From Duganella fentianensis (GTDB lineage Bacteria > Pseudomonadota > Gammaproteobacteria > Burkholderiales > Burkholderiaceae_D), in NCBI RefSeq assembly GCF_009857835.1, contig NZ_WWCL01000001.1, forward strand, positions 62,001 to 126,000: 64,000 bases of DNA, given 5' to 3'. Positions 27,652-36,045 of the stretch are shown piece after piece (position 1 is the first letter of the stretch; the number at the start of each line of letters is the position of its first letter). The notes under the pieces are model-generated. The model saw nothing but the letters and a program-made list of their open reading frames with translations, was not told the origin of the DNA and made no database searches. The position numbers were made by a program, and so were the translations under genes.

Positions 27652-28125
27652 TTATTCGTCGTGCATCTGGCTTTGCAGATAGTTCTGGATGCCGACTTTC
27701 GCGATCAGATCGAGCTGGGTTTCCAGCCAGTCGATGTGTTCTTCCGTATCGTCGAGTATCTCCAGCAGCAGGTCGCGCGACACATAATCGGCGGCCTTCT
27801 CGGCAGCAGCGATGCCGGCTTTGACAGTCAGCTGTGCACCCTGTTCCAGCGCCAGATCGGCGCCCAGCATTTCTTCCGTGTTCTCGCCGATCATGATCTT
27901 GTGCATGGCTTGCAGGTTAGGCAGGCCGTCCAGCATCAGGATGCGGTCGATCAGCTTGTCGGCGTGCTTCATCTCGCCGATGGACTCGTCGTATTCCTTC
28001 TTGGCGATGCGGCTCAGACCCCAGTGGCGGTACATGCGTGCATGCAGGAAATACTGGTTGATGGCGGTCAGTTCGTTGGTCAGCTGCGCATTGAGCTGCT
28101 TGATTACTTCCGGATCACCTTTCAT
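27652..28125 (-). CDS. bfr: bacterioferritin
   Basis: 24-mer heme-containing iron-storage protein, 157 residues. Ferroxidase ligands Glu18, Glu51, His54, Glu94 and His130 are present and heme ligand Met52 is there (GEMKHADKL). By direct position count against E. coli Bfr, the sixth ligand, Glu127, is Thr here (DDTEEH), flanked by Glu128 and Glu129. The start has a GAGAG site. It is separated by 130 bp from tonB on the same strand, a gap that holds a long inverted repeat, and lies in an iron-handling block with bfd and feoAB. Confidence 0.95.
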   Translation of the reverse strand: MKGDPEVIKQLNAQLTNELTAINQYFLHARMYRHWGLSRIAKKEYDESIGEMKHADKLIDRILMLDGLPNLQAMHKIMIGENTEEMLGADLALEQGAQLTVKAGIAAAEKAADYVSRDLLLEILDDTEEHIDWLETQLDLIAKVGIQNYLQSQMHDE

Positions 28126-28189
28126 GGCGTTCTCTCTTATCGTGGTGGAGGAATACGCCTATTTTGCCACGTTGCAGGCAAATTGGGGC

Positions 28190-28229
28190 CAACCTGATCG
28201 AAGCGGTAAAAGTGACTTCGATCAAGTTG
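28190..28229. promoter_or_regulatory. 14-bp-arm inverted repeat upstream of bfr
   Basis: CAACCTGATCGAAG at 28190-28203 and CTTCGATCAAGTTG at 28216-28229 pair with one mismatch around a 12-base centre. It lies between the tonB stop and the bfr start and has no T tract, so it could be an operator for bfr or a stem closing the tonB message. Confidence 0.45.
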
Positions 28230-28257
28230 CTGCCCGGATAGATCGGGCTGTGCCGGT

Positions 28258-28947
28258 TTAGCCCAGCTGGAAGTTGATCGGCACCAGCGCGTACACCGCG
28301 ATGGCCTTGCCGTCTTCGATATACGGTTTGTAGAGGGCGCGCAACACCGCCTGACGGCCGGCTTCGTCCAGATTCGAGTAGCCCGAGGATTTCTGCACCA
28401 CCACCTGCTCGGCCTGACCTTTTTCGCCGATCAGCACGCGCAGCATGACCACGCCCGTTTCGCCCAGACGGCGCGAGCTGTGCGGGTAGATGGCTTGCGG
28501 CGCGCGCAGGTATTCGACGGTGGACACGGTTTTCGGCGTGCCGGCGGCCGCTACCGGCGTGCTGGCCACGGCGGCCACGGCGACGCTGGTGCTGCTGGCC
28601 GGTGCTTCGGTGCTGCGCGCGGGCGACGGCGCGACGCTGATGGTCGGCTCAGTAGCGGCGATGGCGACCGGCGGCAGCGGCGGCACGGTCACCTGCGCCA
28701 CTGGCATAGGCGCGCTAGGCAGCACGGGCGGGGTGGCCGGTTTGACGGGCTCGGCGGCGGGGACGAAATTGATCGTGACGATATTCGGCAGCACGGCGTG
28801 GGCGGCTTCGCGCAGCATGCCGGTGTGGAACAGATAGAACATCAGCGCGTGGCCGGCCACGATGGCGGCCATGGGGGCCAGCTTGCGCCAGCGCGCGTGA
28901 TCGTGCTCGTGGGACTGGTCGTAACTGTCGAAGCTGAGGGTGTGCAT
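28258..28947 (-). CDS. energy transducer TonB
   Basis: Periplasm-spanning protein that carries proton-motive energy from ExbBD to outer-membrane receptors. From the ATG at 28947 (AGGGGG upstream) it has 229 residues: a short cytoplasmic His/Asp-rich head, one transmembrane helix (MAAIVAGHALMFYLF), a Pro/Ala-rich stalk of about 100 residues, and the C-terminal TonB domain (PQAIYPHSSRRLGETGVVMLRVLIGEKGQAEQVVV... AVLRALYKPYIEDGKAIAVYALVPINFQL). No exbB or exbD adjoins it. Location between bfr and bfd suggests a role in iron uptake. Confidence 0.92.
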   Translation of the reverse strand: MHTLSFDSYDQSHEHDHARWRKLAPMAAIVAGHALMFYLFHTGMLREAAHAVLPNIVTINFVPAAEPVKPATPPVLPSAPMPVAQVTVPPLPPVAIAATEPTISVAPSPARSTEAPASSTSVAVAAVASTPVAAAGTPKTVSTVEYLRAPQAIYPHSSRRLGETGVVMLRVLIGEKGQAEQVVVQKSSGYSNLDEAGRQAVLRALYKPYIEDGKAIAVYALVPINFQLG

Positions 28948-28957
28948 GGCGTCCCCC

Positions 28958-29185
28958 TTAATTGCTGCAAGTGCTGCCGACGGTCTGGCGTTGCAGCACA
29001 GTCTCTTGCAGCGGTGCACTCTGGGCCAGCGTCTTGTTCAGCAGCTCGCTGGCGTAATCGAAGCACTGGCCGCAGCAGGTGGCCACGCCCAGATCGCGCT
29101 GCAGTGCTTCGACGGAGTCGGAGCCCAGCTCGATGGCCATGCGGATTTCGCGGTCGGAGATGTTGTTGCAGACACAGACGATCAT
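28958..29185 (-). CDS. bacterioferritin-associated ferredoxin (Bfd)
   Basis: [2Fe-2S] protein that reduces bacterioferritin to release stored iron. From the ATG at 29185 (GAAGG upstream) the product has 75 residues. The four cluster Cys are Cys4 and Cys6 (MIVCVCNN) and Cys38 and Cys41 (TCCGQC), exactly as in E. coli Bfd; an extra Cys37 and a C-terminal Cys are present. The family BFD fold (ISDREIRMAIELGSDSVEALQRDLG) lies between. It precedes tonB by 10 bases and is preceded by a Fur box, so it should be induced by iron starvation. Confidence 0.93.
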   Translation of the reverse strand: MIVCVCNNISDREIRMAIELGSDSVEALQRDLGVATCCGQCFDYASELLNKTLAQSAPLQETVLQRQTVGSTCSN

Positions 29186-29267
29186 GGTATTACCTTCAGT
29201 CCTGAGTTCGATGGTGACGGTGCCGCAGGCGCGATGCCGGACTGGCACTGTTGTAATTCGTTCACTT

Positions 29268-29286
29268 AATGCGAATCATTATCATT
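29268..29286. promoter_or_regulatory. Fur box in front of bfd
   Basis: The 19-mer AATGCGAATCATTATCATT matches 16 of 18 defined positions of the AATGATAATnATTATCATT consensus, about 85 bases before the bfd start. Confidence 0.85.
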
Positions 29287-29326
29287 TCCAGTAGTGTGCC
29301 TCAGTTTTCTGCGGCATGCAAGCGCA

Positions 29327-29345
29327 AATAGAAGTAATTCGCATT
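29327..29345. promoter_or_regulatory. Fur box and -10 in front of feoA
   Basis: AATAGAAGTAATTCGCATT matches 13 of 18 Fur-consensus positions. A TATAAT at 29352-29357 on plus lies just after it, so Fur-Fe would cover the promoter of feoAB, about 105 bases before feoA. Confidence 0.6.
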
Positions 29346-29459
29346 ACGGTTTATAATAGACTCATGATATTTCCGGCTGGAACCGCTCATTACCGGGGCG
29401 AGGGCAGGCAGGAAAGCCGCTGCGGCACGGGCCCGGCGGCGTTTTGAACGGATTTCGCC

Positions 29460-29726
29460 ATGACGCATGCTGTTCCTCTGATTACTCTCGATACGCTGCC
29501 GGTGGGCGCCAAGGCCACCGTGGTCCATATCGCCCCCGGCACCCCGCAGCATGATGGCGCTACGCTGGCGCGCCGGCTGATGGAGCTGGGCTTTGTACCG
29601 GGCGAACAGATCCGCATGCTCAAGCGCGGTATGCCCGGTGGCGAGCCGCTGGCGATCAAGGTCGGCAACGCCACCTTCGCGCTGCGCCGCTTCGAAGCGG
29701 CACTGGTATCAATTCAACCGGAATAA
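29460..29726 (+). CDS. feoA: ferrous iron transport protein A
   Basis: Small cytoplasmic SH3-fold protein, 88 residues, needed for FeoB-mediated ferrous-iron import. The family core is visible: LDTLPVGAKATVVHI, then ARRLMELGFVPGEQIRMLKRGMPGGEPLAIKVGNATFALRRFEAALVSI. The ATG at 29460 follows a Fur-controlled promoter. feoB starts 4 bases after its stop, so the two are coupled. Confidence 0.95.
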   Translation: MTHAVPLITLDTLPVGAKATVVHIAPGTPQHDGATLARRLMELGFVPGEQIRMLKRGMPGGEPLAIKVGNATFALRRFEAALVSIQPE

Positions 29727-29729
29727 GTT

Positions 29730-31643
29730 ATGGCTGTCGTCGAAACACGGGCGGCTGCTCCCGCCGCTGCTCCTGCAACTGCCACTGCTGCACCCATGGT
29801 GGCGCTGCTCGGTAATCCCAATTGCGGCAAGACTGCGCTGTTCAACCGCCTCACGGGCGCACGCCAGAAAGTGGCCAATTACGCCGGTGTGACCATCGAG
29901 CGGAAAGAGGGCAGTTTCACTTCGCCCGATGGCCGCGCCTATCGTTTACTTGATCTACCCGGTGCTTACAGCCTGTCCGCGCATACGCCGGACGAAGCCA
30001 TCACGCGCGACGTGGTGGCCGGCAAGCGCGCCGGCGAGTCCGTGCCGGACGTGCTGGTATGCGTGGTGAACGCCACCAATCTGCGCCTGAACCTGCGGCT
30101 GGTGCTGGAGATCAAACGTCTGGGCCTGCCCATGATACTGGCGCTGAATATGGTCGACGTGGCGCGCAAGCGTGGCATCGTGATCGATGAAGCACGGCTG
30201 GCGCAGGAACTGGGCATGCCGGTGGTGGCTACCGTGGCCGTGCAGGCCGGCGGCGAACGTGCGCTGGTGCAGGCACTCGATGCCATGGCCCTGACGGAAA
30301 AAGCCGCACCCAAGTCGCTCGACGTGATCGATACCGTCAGCGTGGAAGAGACCCAGCGCGAAGTGCGCCGCATCCTCGCACTGGTGTGCCATGAAAAAGA
30401 TGACCGCGGCAATCTGAGCGAGAAGATCGACCACATCGTGCTGCATCCGGTACTGGGGCCTATCATTCTGGCCGTGCTGATGTTCTGCGTATTCCAGGCC
30501 GTGTTCAGCTGGGCCACCGTGCCTATGGACTTGATCAAGGATGGTGTGGATGGCGTGGGCAGCATGGTGAAAAACGCCATGGCCGACGGTCTGCTGCGCA
30601 GCCTGCTGGTGGAAGGCATACTCGGGGGCGCCGGCAGCGTGCTGGTGTTCCTGCCGCAGATTCTGATTCTGTTCTTCTTCATCCTCGTGCTGGAAGACTG
30701 CGGCTATCTGCCGCGCGCAGCCTTCCTGCTCGATCGCCTGATGGGCGGGGTGGGTTTATCGGGGCGTGCTTTCATTCCGCTGCTGTCCAGCTTTGCCTGC
30801 GCGATTCCCGGCATCATGGCGGCACGCACCATCCAGAATCCGCGCGACCGGCTGGTGACCATCATGATCGCGCCGCTGATGACCTGCTCGGCGCGTCTGC
30901 CCGTGTATGCGCTGATCATTGCTGCCTTCATTCCCGAGCGTGAAGTGGGCGGCTTCGTCAGCCTGCAGGGGCTGGTGCTGTTTGGCCTGTATGTGACGGG
31001 CATCGTGTCGGCCATGCTGGTGGCCTACTTCATGAAGCGCAGCATGGGCGCCAACCACCAGCAGCCGCTGATGCTGGAACTGCCGTCCTACCACTGGCCG
31101 CACCTGCAGAATCTGGCGCTGGGCCTGTGGGAACGCTGCAAGATCTTCATCACCCGCGTCGGTACCATCATCCTCACGCTGATGGTGCTGCTGTGGTTCC
31201 TCAGCACCTTCCCCGGCGCACCGGAAGGCGCGACGCATCCGCCTATCTATTACAGCCTGGCCGGCATCCTGGGGCGTGGTCTCGAATATATCTTCGCGCC
31301 TATCGGTTTCAATTGGCAGATCTGCATCGCGCTGGTGCCGGGTCTGGCCGCGCGCGAAGTGGCGGTGGGTGCGCTGGGCACGGTGTACGCGCTGTCGCAA
31401 AGCGGCGACGAACTGGCGCAGTCGCTCACGCCTATTATTGCCGCTTCGTGGACGCTGCCTACCGCGCTGTCGCTGCTGGCATGGTATGTGTTTGCACCGC
31501 AGTGCATGTCCACGCTGTCCGTGGTACGGCGCGAGACCAACAGCCTGCGCTATCCGCTGCTGATGGCCGGCTATATGTTTGTACTGGCCTACTCGGCCTC
31601 GTTTATTACCTATCGCGTTGCACTGGCACTGGCCGGAGGCTGA
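29730..31643 (+). CDS. feoB: ferrous iron transporter B
   Basis: GTP-dependent inner-membrane ferrous-iron importer, 637 residues, the short form without an extended C terminus. The N-terminal G domain has G1 GNPNCGKT at residues 28-35, a G2 Thr in YAGVTIERK, G3 DLPGAYSL and G4 NMVD. The membrane part carries the two Gate-like motifs, with LSSFACAIPGIMAARTI and TCSARLPVYALII containing the conserved Cys. The first 20 residues are Ala/Pro rich and not conserved. It lies between feoA and a Cys-rich membrane protein in one operon. Confidence 0.96.
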   Translation: MAVVETRAAAPAAAPATATAAPMVALLGNPNCGKTALFNRLTGARQKVANYAGVTIERKEGSFTSPDGRAYRLLDLPGAYSLSAHTPDEAITRDVVAGKRAGESVPDVLVCVVNATNLRLNLRLVLEIKRLGLPMILALNMVDVARKRGIVIDEARLAQELGMPVVATVAVQAGGERALVQALDAMALTEKAAPKSLDVIDTVSVEETQREVRRILALVCHEKDDRGNLSEKIDHIVLHPVLGPIILAVLMFCVFQAVFSWATVPMDLIKDGVDGVGSMVKNAMADGLLRSLLVEGILGGAGSVLVFLPQILILFFFILVLEDCGYLPRAAFLLDRLMGGVGLSGRAFIPLLSSFACAIPGIMAARTIQNPRDRLVTIMIAPLMTCSARLPVYALIIAAFIPEREVGGFVSLQGLVLFGLYVTGIVSAMLVAYFMKRSMGANHQQPLMLELPSYHWPHLQNLALGLWERCKIFITRVGTIILTLMVLLWFLSTFPGAPEGATHPPIYYSLAGILGRGLEYIFAPIGFNWQICIALVPGLAAREVAVGALGTVYALSQSGDELAQSLTPIIAASWTLPTALSLLAWYVFAPQCMSTLSVVRRETNSLRYPLLMAGYMFVLAYSASFITYRVALALAGG

Positions 31644-31644
31644 T

Positions 31645-31956
31645 ATGCTGCAGAACCTGATCGTCGCTGTCATCGTTGTGCTGGCACTGCTGCATGTGTG
31701 CCGGCGCTATCTGCCTGCAGCGCTGCGGCGCGGCTGGGCGAATGCCCTGGCACAGCGCGGTGTGAGTGCGGTACTGCTGGCCCGCCTGTTCGGTGTGCGC
31801 GAAGGCTGCGGCGATGGTTGCGGCAGCTGCGGTGGCTGCGATAGCGGCCCGCAAGGCAAAGGCGGCAGCACTTCCGCCGGTGCGGCAGGGCAGGGCGGCA
31901 GCGGCGCTTCGGGCAAGCCGTCGGCGCGCGTCATCATGCTGCACGTACAGCGCTGA
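31645..31956 (+). CDS. FeoB-associated Cys-rich membrane protein
   Basis: A 103-residue protein starting at the ATG at 31645 (GGAGG six bases upstream). One N-terminal transmembrane helix (LIVAVIVVLALLHV) is followed by a basic segment, a cluster of four Cys in EGCGDGCGSCGGCDSG (CxxxCxxCxxC) and a Gly/Ser-rich tail. It starts one base after the feoB stop, in the place where other bacteria have feoC or a Cys-rich partner. The Cys set could bind iron or an Fe-S cluster and tune FeoB. This role is inferred from position; it has no FeoC winged-helix fold. Confidence 0.8.
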   Translation: MLQNLIVAVIVVLALLHVCRRYLPAALRRGWANALAQRGVSAVLLARLFGVREGCGDGCGSCGGCDSGPQGKGGSTSAGAAGQGGSGASGKPSARVIMLHVQR

Positions 31957-31958
31957 TC

Positions 31959-32630
31959 ATGATTGTCGTCCACCACCTGAACAACTCCCGTTCGCAGCGC
32001 GTCCTGTGGCTGCTGGAAGAACTGGGGCTGCCTTACGAGATCGTGCGCTATCAGCGCGACCCCAAGACCATGCTGGCACCGCCCGAGCTGCGCGCCATCC
32101 ACCCGCTGGGCAAGTCGCCCGTGATCAGCGACGGCGAAGTGGTGGTGGCCGAGTCGGGCGCCATCGTCGAATACCTGCTCGATACCTATGGGCAGGGCCG
32201 TCTGAAACCGGCCGCCGGCACGCCGGAACAGCGCCGCTGGACCTATTTCCTGCACTACGCCGAAGGCTCGGCCATGACGCCGTTGCTGATGAAACTGGTG
32301 TTCGACCGTGTCGAGAGCGGCCCCGCGCCATTCTTCGTCAAGCCGATTGCGCGGGCGATTGCACGCAAGGTACTGGGTAGCTACATCCTGCCGCAGATCG
32401 CCAGCCATCTCGATTATCTGGAAGGGGAGCTGGCACAGCGCCCGTGGTTTGCCGGGGCCGAATTTAGCGCCGCCGATATCCAGATGAGCTTCCCGCTGGA
32501 AGCTGCCGCAGCCCGCGCCGGCCTGAATGCCAGCCGGCCCCACCTGATGGACTTCCTGCAGCGCATCCATAGCCGCCCCGCCTTCCAGCGTGCGCTGCAG
32601 CGTGGCGGCCCCTACGAACTGCTCAAGTAA
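31959..32630 (+). CDS. glutathione S-transferase
   Basis: GST of 223 residues. The thioredoxin domain starts with HHLNNSRSQRVLWLLEELGLPYE, a Ser-type active site as in the beta/theta-like yeast Gtt1 group, then HPLGKSPVI with the cis-Pro and VAESGAIVEYLLDTYG with the Glu-Ser contact. The C-terminal helical domain runs to SRPAFQRALQRGGPYELLK. Substrate unknown. It starts two bases after the feo operon's last gene, so it may be read through from the iron-controlled promoter. Confidence 0.92.
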   Translation: MIVVHHLNNSRSQRVLWLLEELGLPYEIVRYQRDPKTMLAPPELRAIHPLGKSPVISDGEVVVAESGAIVEYLLDTYGQGRLKPAAGTPEQRRWTYFLHYAEGSAMTPLLMKLVFDRVESGPAPFFVKPIARAIARKVLGSYILPQIASHLDYLEGELAQRPWFAGAEFSAADIQMSFPLEAAAARAGLNASRPHLMDFLQRIHSRPAFQRALQRGGPYELLK

Positions 32631-32712
32631 GCCCCTGCACTGGCACCTGTTCTGGCACCTGCAGCGCTACGTTACAATGGCGCCGTGAGAGTTCCCGATT
32701 CCCTTTGCTGCC

Positions 32713-33498
32713 ATGGCTAGACTGCTGGCCATCGATGGTCTCAACATCGTACGCCGCATGTACGAGGCCAGCCCCGAACCCGATAGTGCCGACAAGGCCC
32801 TGACGGCGCTGCGCTACGCCCAGTCGGCGCTGCACAAGCTGCTGCGTCAGCACGCGCCTAGTCATGTGCTGCTGGCCTTCGATGCGGGCGGCCCGACCTG
32901 GCGCCATGAGCTGTATGCAGGCTATCGCGCTGGCCGCACCCCCATGCCCGAGGTGCTGAAAACCGCGCTGGTGCCTTGGCAGGCGCAATTGCAGGCACAG
33001 GGCTGGCCGCTGCTGGCCATCGAAGGGGTGGAAGCGGACGACGTACTGGCCACGGCCGTGCAGCGCTGGCTGGCCGAAGGGCGCGGCGAAGCCTATGTTG
33101 CCAGTACCGACAAGGACTTGCATAGCCTGATCGCGCAGGGCGCCCTGCTGTGGGACCCGTTCAAAGGCGTGTGGCATGACGCTGCATGGGTGGAAGCCAA
33201 GTGGGGTGTGGCGCCGGCGCAACTGGCCGATCTGCTGGCGCTGATGGGCGATCCGGCCGACTCCATCCCGGGCGTTTCCGGCGTCGGCGTGAAGACGGCC
33301 GCACGGCTGCTGCGCACCTATGGCACGCTGGACGGCATCCTCGCCGGCGCAGGCATTCTGCAGGACCGGCTGGGGATAACACTACGAAAAGAGAAGGAAA
33401 TGCTGTATCTTTCCAGACAATTAGTGGAATTAAAAACCGACGTGCGGCTGGGCGTGAGCTGGAATATGCTGGCGTGGTCTGGCCCCAACGGGGTTTAG
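32713..33498 (+). CDS. 5'-3' exonuclease/flap endonuclease (Xni-like)
   Basis: Stand-alone version of the 5' nuclease domain of DNA polymerase I, 261 residues. The metal-binding acidic residues are visible: Asp8 in LLAIDGLNIV, Asp in VLLAFDAGG, the pair in VEADDVLA and in ASTDKDLHSL, then the helix-hairpin-helix DPADSIPGVSGVGVKTAARLL that grips DNA. It would process flaps or branched DNA in repair or replication. E. coli Xni (YgdG) is the nearest known relative. It lies alone between a GST gene and the receiver-like gene. Confidence 0.92.
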   Translation: MARLLAIDGLNIVRRMYEASPEPDSADKALTALRYAQSALHKLLRQHAPSHVLLAFDAGGPTWRHELYAGYRAGRTPMPEVLKTALVPWQAQLQAQGWPLLAIEGVEADDVLATAVQRWLAEGRGEAYVASTDKDLHSLIAQGALLWDPFKGVWHDAAWVEAKWGVAPAQLADLLALMGDPADSIPGVSGVGVKTAARLLRTYGTLDGILAGAGILQDRLGITLRKEKEMLYLSRQLVELKTDVRLGVSWNMLAWSGPNGV

Positions 33499-33513
33499 AA
33501 CAGGGTAGGCAAG

Positions 33514-33975
33514 ATGTTAAAAGCAGTGATTATCGATACCAGCGCCATAGCGCGCGGCTTGCTCAACACGGTGCTGGTGGAAGGCGGGTACGATGTGGTG
33601 GGGCAGGCGCACACTTGCGCCAACGGGCTGGCGCTGCTGATCAAGCACCAGCCACACCTGATCTGCATTGCGCGTGAGCAGATCGAAAGCGGCGACGACA
33701 TTGTGCGTGAAATCAAAACCAACTGGCCCAAGACGCTGATCTTCATGGTGTCCAGCGAGTTCGATGCCGCCACCATCCAAGCGGCGCACGCCATGGGCGT
33801 GCACGGCTTCATCGTCAAGCCGTTCAAGGCCGATACGGTACTTAACACCATCCGCAATACCGTCATCGCCATGGTGAAGCGTCAGCGTGCCGCCATGGCA
33901 CGCGACGCCGCAGCATCCGAGGGCGATAGCAAGGGCGCCGAGGGCGTTGCCGGCGGTGCGGACGCAGCCAGCTAA
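33514..33975 (+). CDS. receiver-domain protein lacking the phosphoacceptor Asp
   Basis: A single CheY-like receiver domain (residues 1-122) plus a 30-residue low-complexity Ala/Gly/Ser tail. Alignment by eye gives VIIDTSAIARGLL for the usual VVDDS start (one of two acidic residues left), ICIAREQIESGDD where LLDxxMPGMDG is normal, so Ala53 replaces the phosphorylated Asp, and intact Ser (FMVSSEFD) and Lys (GFIVKPF). It probably cannot be phosphorylated in the classical way and may act as a binding adaptor. No kinase gene is near. It lies 15 bases after the exonuclease stop and could be cotranscribed. Confidence 0.8.
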   Translation: MLKAVIIDTSAIARGLLNTVLVEGGYDVVGQAHTCANGLALLIKHQPHLICIAREQIESGDDIVREIKTNWPKTLIFMVSSEFDAATIQAAHAMGVHGFIVKPFKADTVLNTIRNTVIAMVKRQRAAMARDAAASEGDSKGAEGVAGGADAAS

Positions 33976-34014
33976 TTCTTCAAGCAGGCCGCCGCGCGTG
34001 CGCGGCTTGCGCGC

Positions 34015-35121
34015 TTAGCCCGCCAGCGTGGAGCCGGCAATCAGGCCACCGCCGAGGCAGACTTCCCCGTCATAGATCACCGCCGACTGGCCCGGCGTAA
34101 CAGCCCATTGCGGGTCCATGAAGCGCAGCGCGAAATCGCTCTCGCCCTGCGGCGTCAGCTCGCAGGCCACATCGGCCTGACGGTAGCGCGTCTTGGCCGC
34201 CAGCAGGCGGCTGTCCGGCGCATGGCCGGCGATCCAGCTGGCCGTATCGGCCGTCAGGCTGGCCGATTGCAGCCACGGGTGGTCATGCCCTTGCACGATG
34301 TACAGCGTGTTATTCGCCACATCCTTGCGCGCCACATACCAGGCGTCGCTGCTGCCGTCTTCCTTCTTGTAGGCTTTCAGGCCACCCACGCCTATGCCTT
34401 TGCGCTGGCCTAGCGTGTAGAAGCTCAGGCCCACATGCTCGCCCACCACGCGGCCATCGTCGGTCTTCATCGGGCCGGGACGGTAGGACAGGTAGCGATT
34501 CAGGAATTCGCGGAATGGCCGCTCGCCGATGAAGCAGATGCCGGTGGAGTCTTTCTTGGTGGCGTTCGGTAGGCCCAGTTTGGCCGCGATCTGGCGCACT
34601 TCCGTCTTCGGAATTTCGCCGAGCGGGAACAGGGTCTTGGATAGCTGCGCCTGATTCAGACGGTGCAGGAAGTAGCTCTGGTCCTTGGTGTGATCGACCG
34701 CCTTGAGCAGCTCGAACTGGCCGGCGCGTTCGCGCACGCGGGCATAGTGGCCGGTGGCGATCAGGTCGGCGCCCAGCGTCATGGCGTGGTCGAGGAAGGC
34801 CTTGAACTTGATTTCGGCATTGCACAGCACATCGGGGTTAGGCGTACGGCCAGCCTGATACTCGCGCAGGAAGTCGGCGAACACGCGGTCCTTGTATTCG
34901 CTGGCGAAGTTGACGGCTTCGATATCCACGCCCACTACATCGGCCACGCTGGCCGCATCGATCCAGTCCTGACGGGTGGAGCAGTATTCGCTGTCGTCGT
35001 CATCTTCCCAGTTCTTCATGAACAGGCCGACCACTTCGTAGCCCTGTTCCTTGAGCAGCCACGCCGAGACCGAGGAATCGACCCCGCCAGACATACCGAT
35101 CACGACTTTTTTCTTGCTCAT
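34015..35121 (-). CDS. mnmA: tRNA-specific 2-thiouridylase MnmA
   Basis: ATP-dependent enzyme that thiolates U34 of Lys, Glu and Gln tRNAs, 368 residues. The PP-loop SGGVDSS lies at residues 10-16, the catalytic Cys pair is in [12 protein letters not shown] and STGICFIGE, and the C-terminal beta-barrel region ends [20 protein letters not shown]. Sulfur is supplied by IscS through TusABCDE. It lies 111 bp downstream of the NudJ-like gene on the same strand, as in E. coli (nudJ-mnmA). Confidence 0.97.
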   Translation of the reverse strand: MSKKKVVIGMSGGVDSSVSAWLLKEQGYEVVGLFMKNWEDDDDSEYCSTRQDWIDAASVADVVGVDIEAVNFASEYKDRVFADFLREYQAGRTPNPDVLCNAEIKFKAFLDHAMTLGADLIATGHYARVRERAGQFELLKAVDHTKDQSYFLHRLNQAQLSKTLFPLGEIPKTEVRQIAAKLGLPNATKKDSTGICFIGERPFREFLNRYLSYRPGPMKTDDGRVVGEHVGLSFYTLGQRKGIGVGGLKAYKKEDGSSDAWYVARKDVANNTLYIVQGHDHPWLQSASLTADTASWIAGHAPDSRLLAAKTRYRQADVACELTPQGESDFALRFMDPQWAVTPGQSAVIYDGEVCLGGGLIAGSTLAG

Positions 35122-35188
35122 GTTATTTCCTGAAAACTGTTTATATCAATATCTATGCTGCCGTCGCTGCGATCACACCAGCGGCAAC

Positions 35189-35209
35189 GGCAGCGGTCCT
35201 GCCGCTGCC
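35189..35209. other. GC-rich hairpin in the nudJ-mnmA gap
   Basis: GGCAGCGG and CCGCTGCC pair around TCCTG. There is no T tract, so it is not a standard terminator; it could stabilise or punctuate the message. Confidence 0.35.
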
Positions 35210-35232
35210 TGCGAGCTGTCCGCGCGTTGTTG

Positions 35233-35730
35233 TCAGCCGTGGCTGCTGTCCGGTGCCGACAGGAAGACCGAAGCGTGGGTCTGCAGCAGTTCCAGCGGCG
35301 CACGGCGGCCAGCCAGATATTCGTCCACGCACTGCAGCACGGTAGGGCTGCGGTGACGTTCGGCGCAGGCGGCCAGTTCGTCGCGCGTCAGCCACATGGT
35401 GCGCAGTATGCCATCGTCGAGCGGGCGGTCATGCTGCTGGCCCGGCACGCCGCAGAAGGTGAAGCGCAGATAGGTCACTTCTTCGCCCGTGCGGTTGGAG
35501 GTGTAGCGCGACATATACATGCCGACCAGTGCGGTCGGAGTGAAATCGTGCGCGGTTTCTTCCAGCGTTTCGCGGATCACGGCCTGTTCCAGCGATTCGT
35601 GCGGGTCGAGGTGACCGGCCGGCTGGTTGATGCGGATGCCATCGCTAGTCTGTTCTTCGATAACGAGAAATTTGCCATCCTTTTCGACGATGGCGGCAAC
35701 AGTGACAGAAGGTTTCCAGATACGTGGCAT
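35233..35730 (-). CDS. nudJ: NUDIX hydrolase (NudJ-like)
   Basis: A 165-residue Nudix enzyme. The Nudix box reads GHLDPHESLEQAVIRETLEET with the Glu residues for metal binding present; the Gly after EE-x in the consensus is Ala (EETAHDF). E. coli NudJ, which removes phosphate from thiamine pyrophosphate precursors and nucleoside di/triphosphates, is the closest by the GHL motif and by its position next to mnmA. The exact substrate is inferred. The start MPRIWKPSVTVAAIVEKDGKFL is typical of the subgroup. Confidence 0.85.
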   Translation of the reverse strand: MPRIWKPSVTVAAIVEKDGKFLVIEEQTSDGIRINQPAGHLDPHESLEQAVIRETLEETAHDFTPTALVGMYMSRYTSNRTGEEVTYLRFTFCGVPGQQHDRPLDDGILRTMWLTRDELAACAERHRSPTVLQCVDEYLAGRRAPLELLQTHASVFLSAPDSSHG

Positions 35731-36045
35731 AGGCGATCCTTGAAAGAGCCGACATTTTAGCCTGTTCCGGCCGTTTAGGCGCTGCTCTCGCTGCGTGTCA
35801 TGGAAGCGACATTGAAATAGCGCAAACTTTAGCCAGAAGAGTACGCTGGAGCAGCCTTCTTTGCGCTAGATTAAGTGTTTTAACAGCAATAGATGACATT
35901 TTGTAATAAATGTAGTGATAAATGCGGCATTTATTGATAAATACGTATTAAGTATGATGGGGCCATCGAGGGGGGAACTCTGCCGCGTGCAGCCCCGGCA
36001 ATCCGTGTTAGATTCTAGTCAGTTTATTAATCTTTGGGAGGCAGC
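35731..36045. other. 315-bp divergent intergenic region between nudJ and pntAA
   Basis: No gene seen. The middle (about 35880-35960) is AT-rich and holds a perfect 7-bp-arm inverted repeat ATAAATG-CGG-CATTTAT at 35918-35934, flanked by further ATAAAT copies. This could be an operator or promoter area for the transhydrogenase genes. I could not fix a -35/-10 pair with normal spacing. Confidence 0.4.

Noticed and set aside
33976..34014. GC-rich hairpin between the pseudo-receiver and mnmA as a terminator
   Set aside because: The stem is short and no T run follows in either direction.
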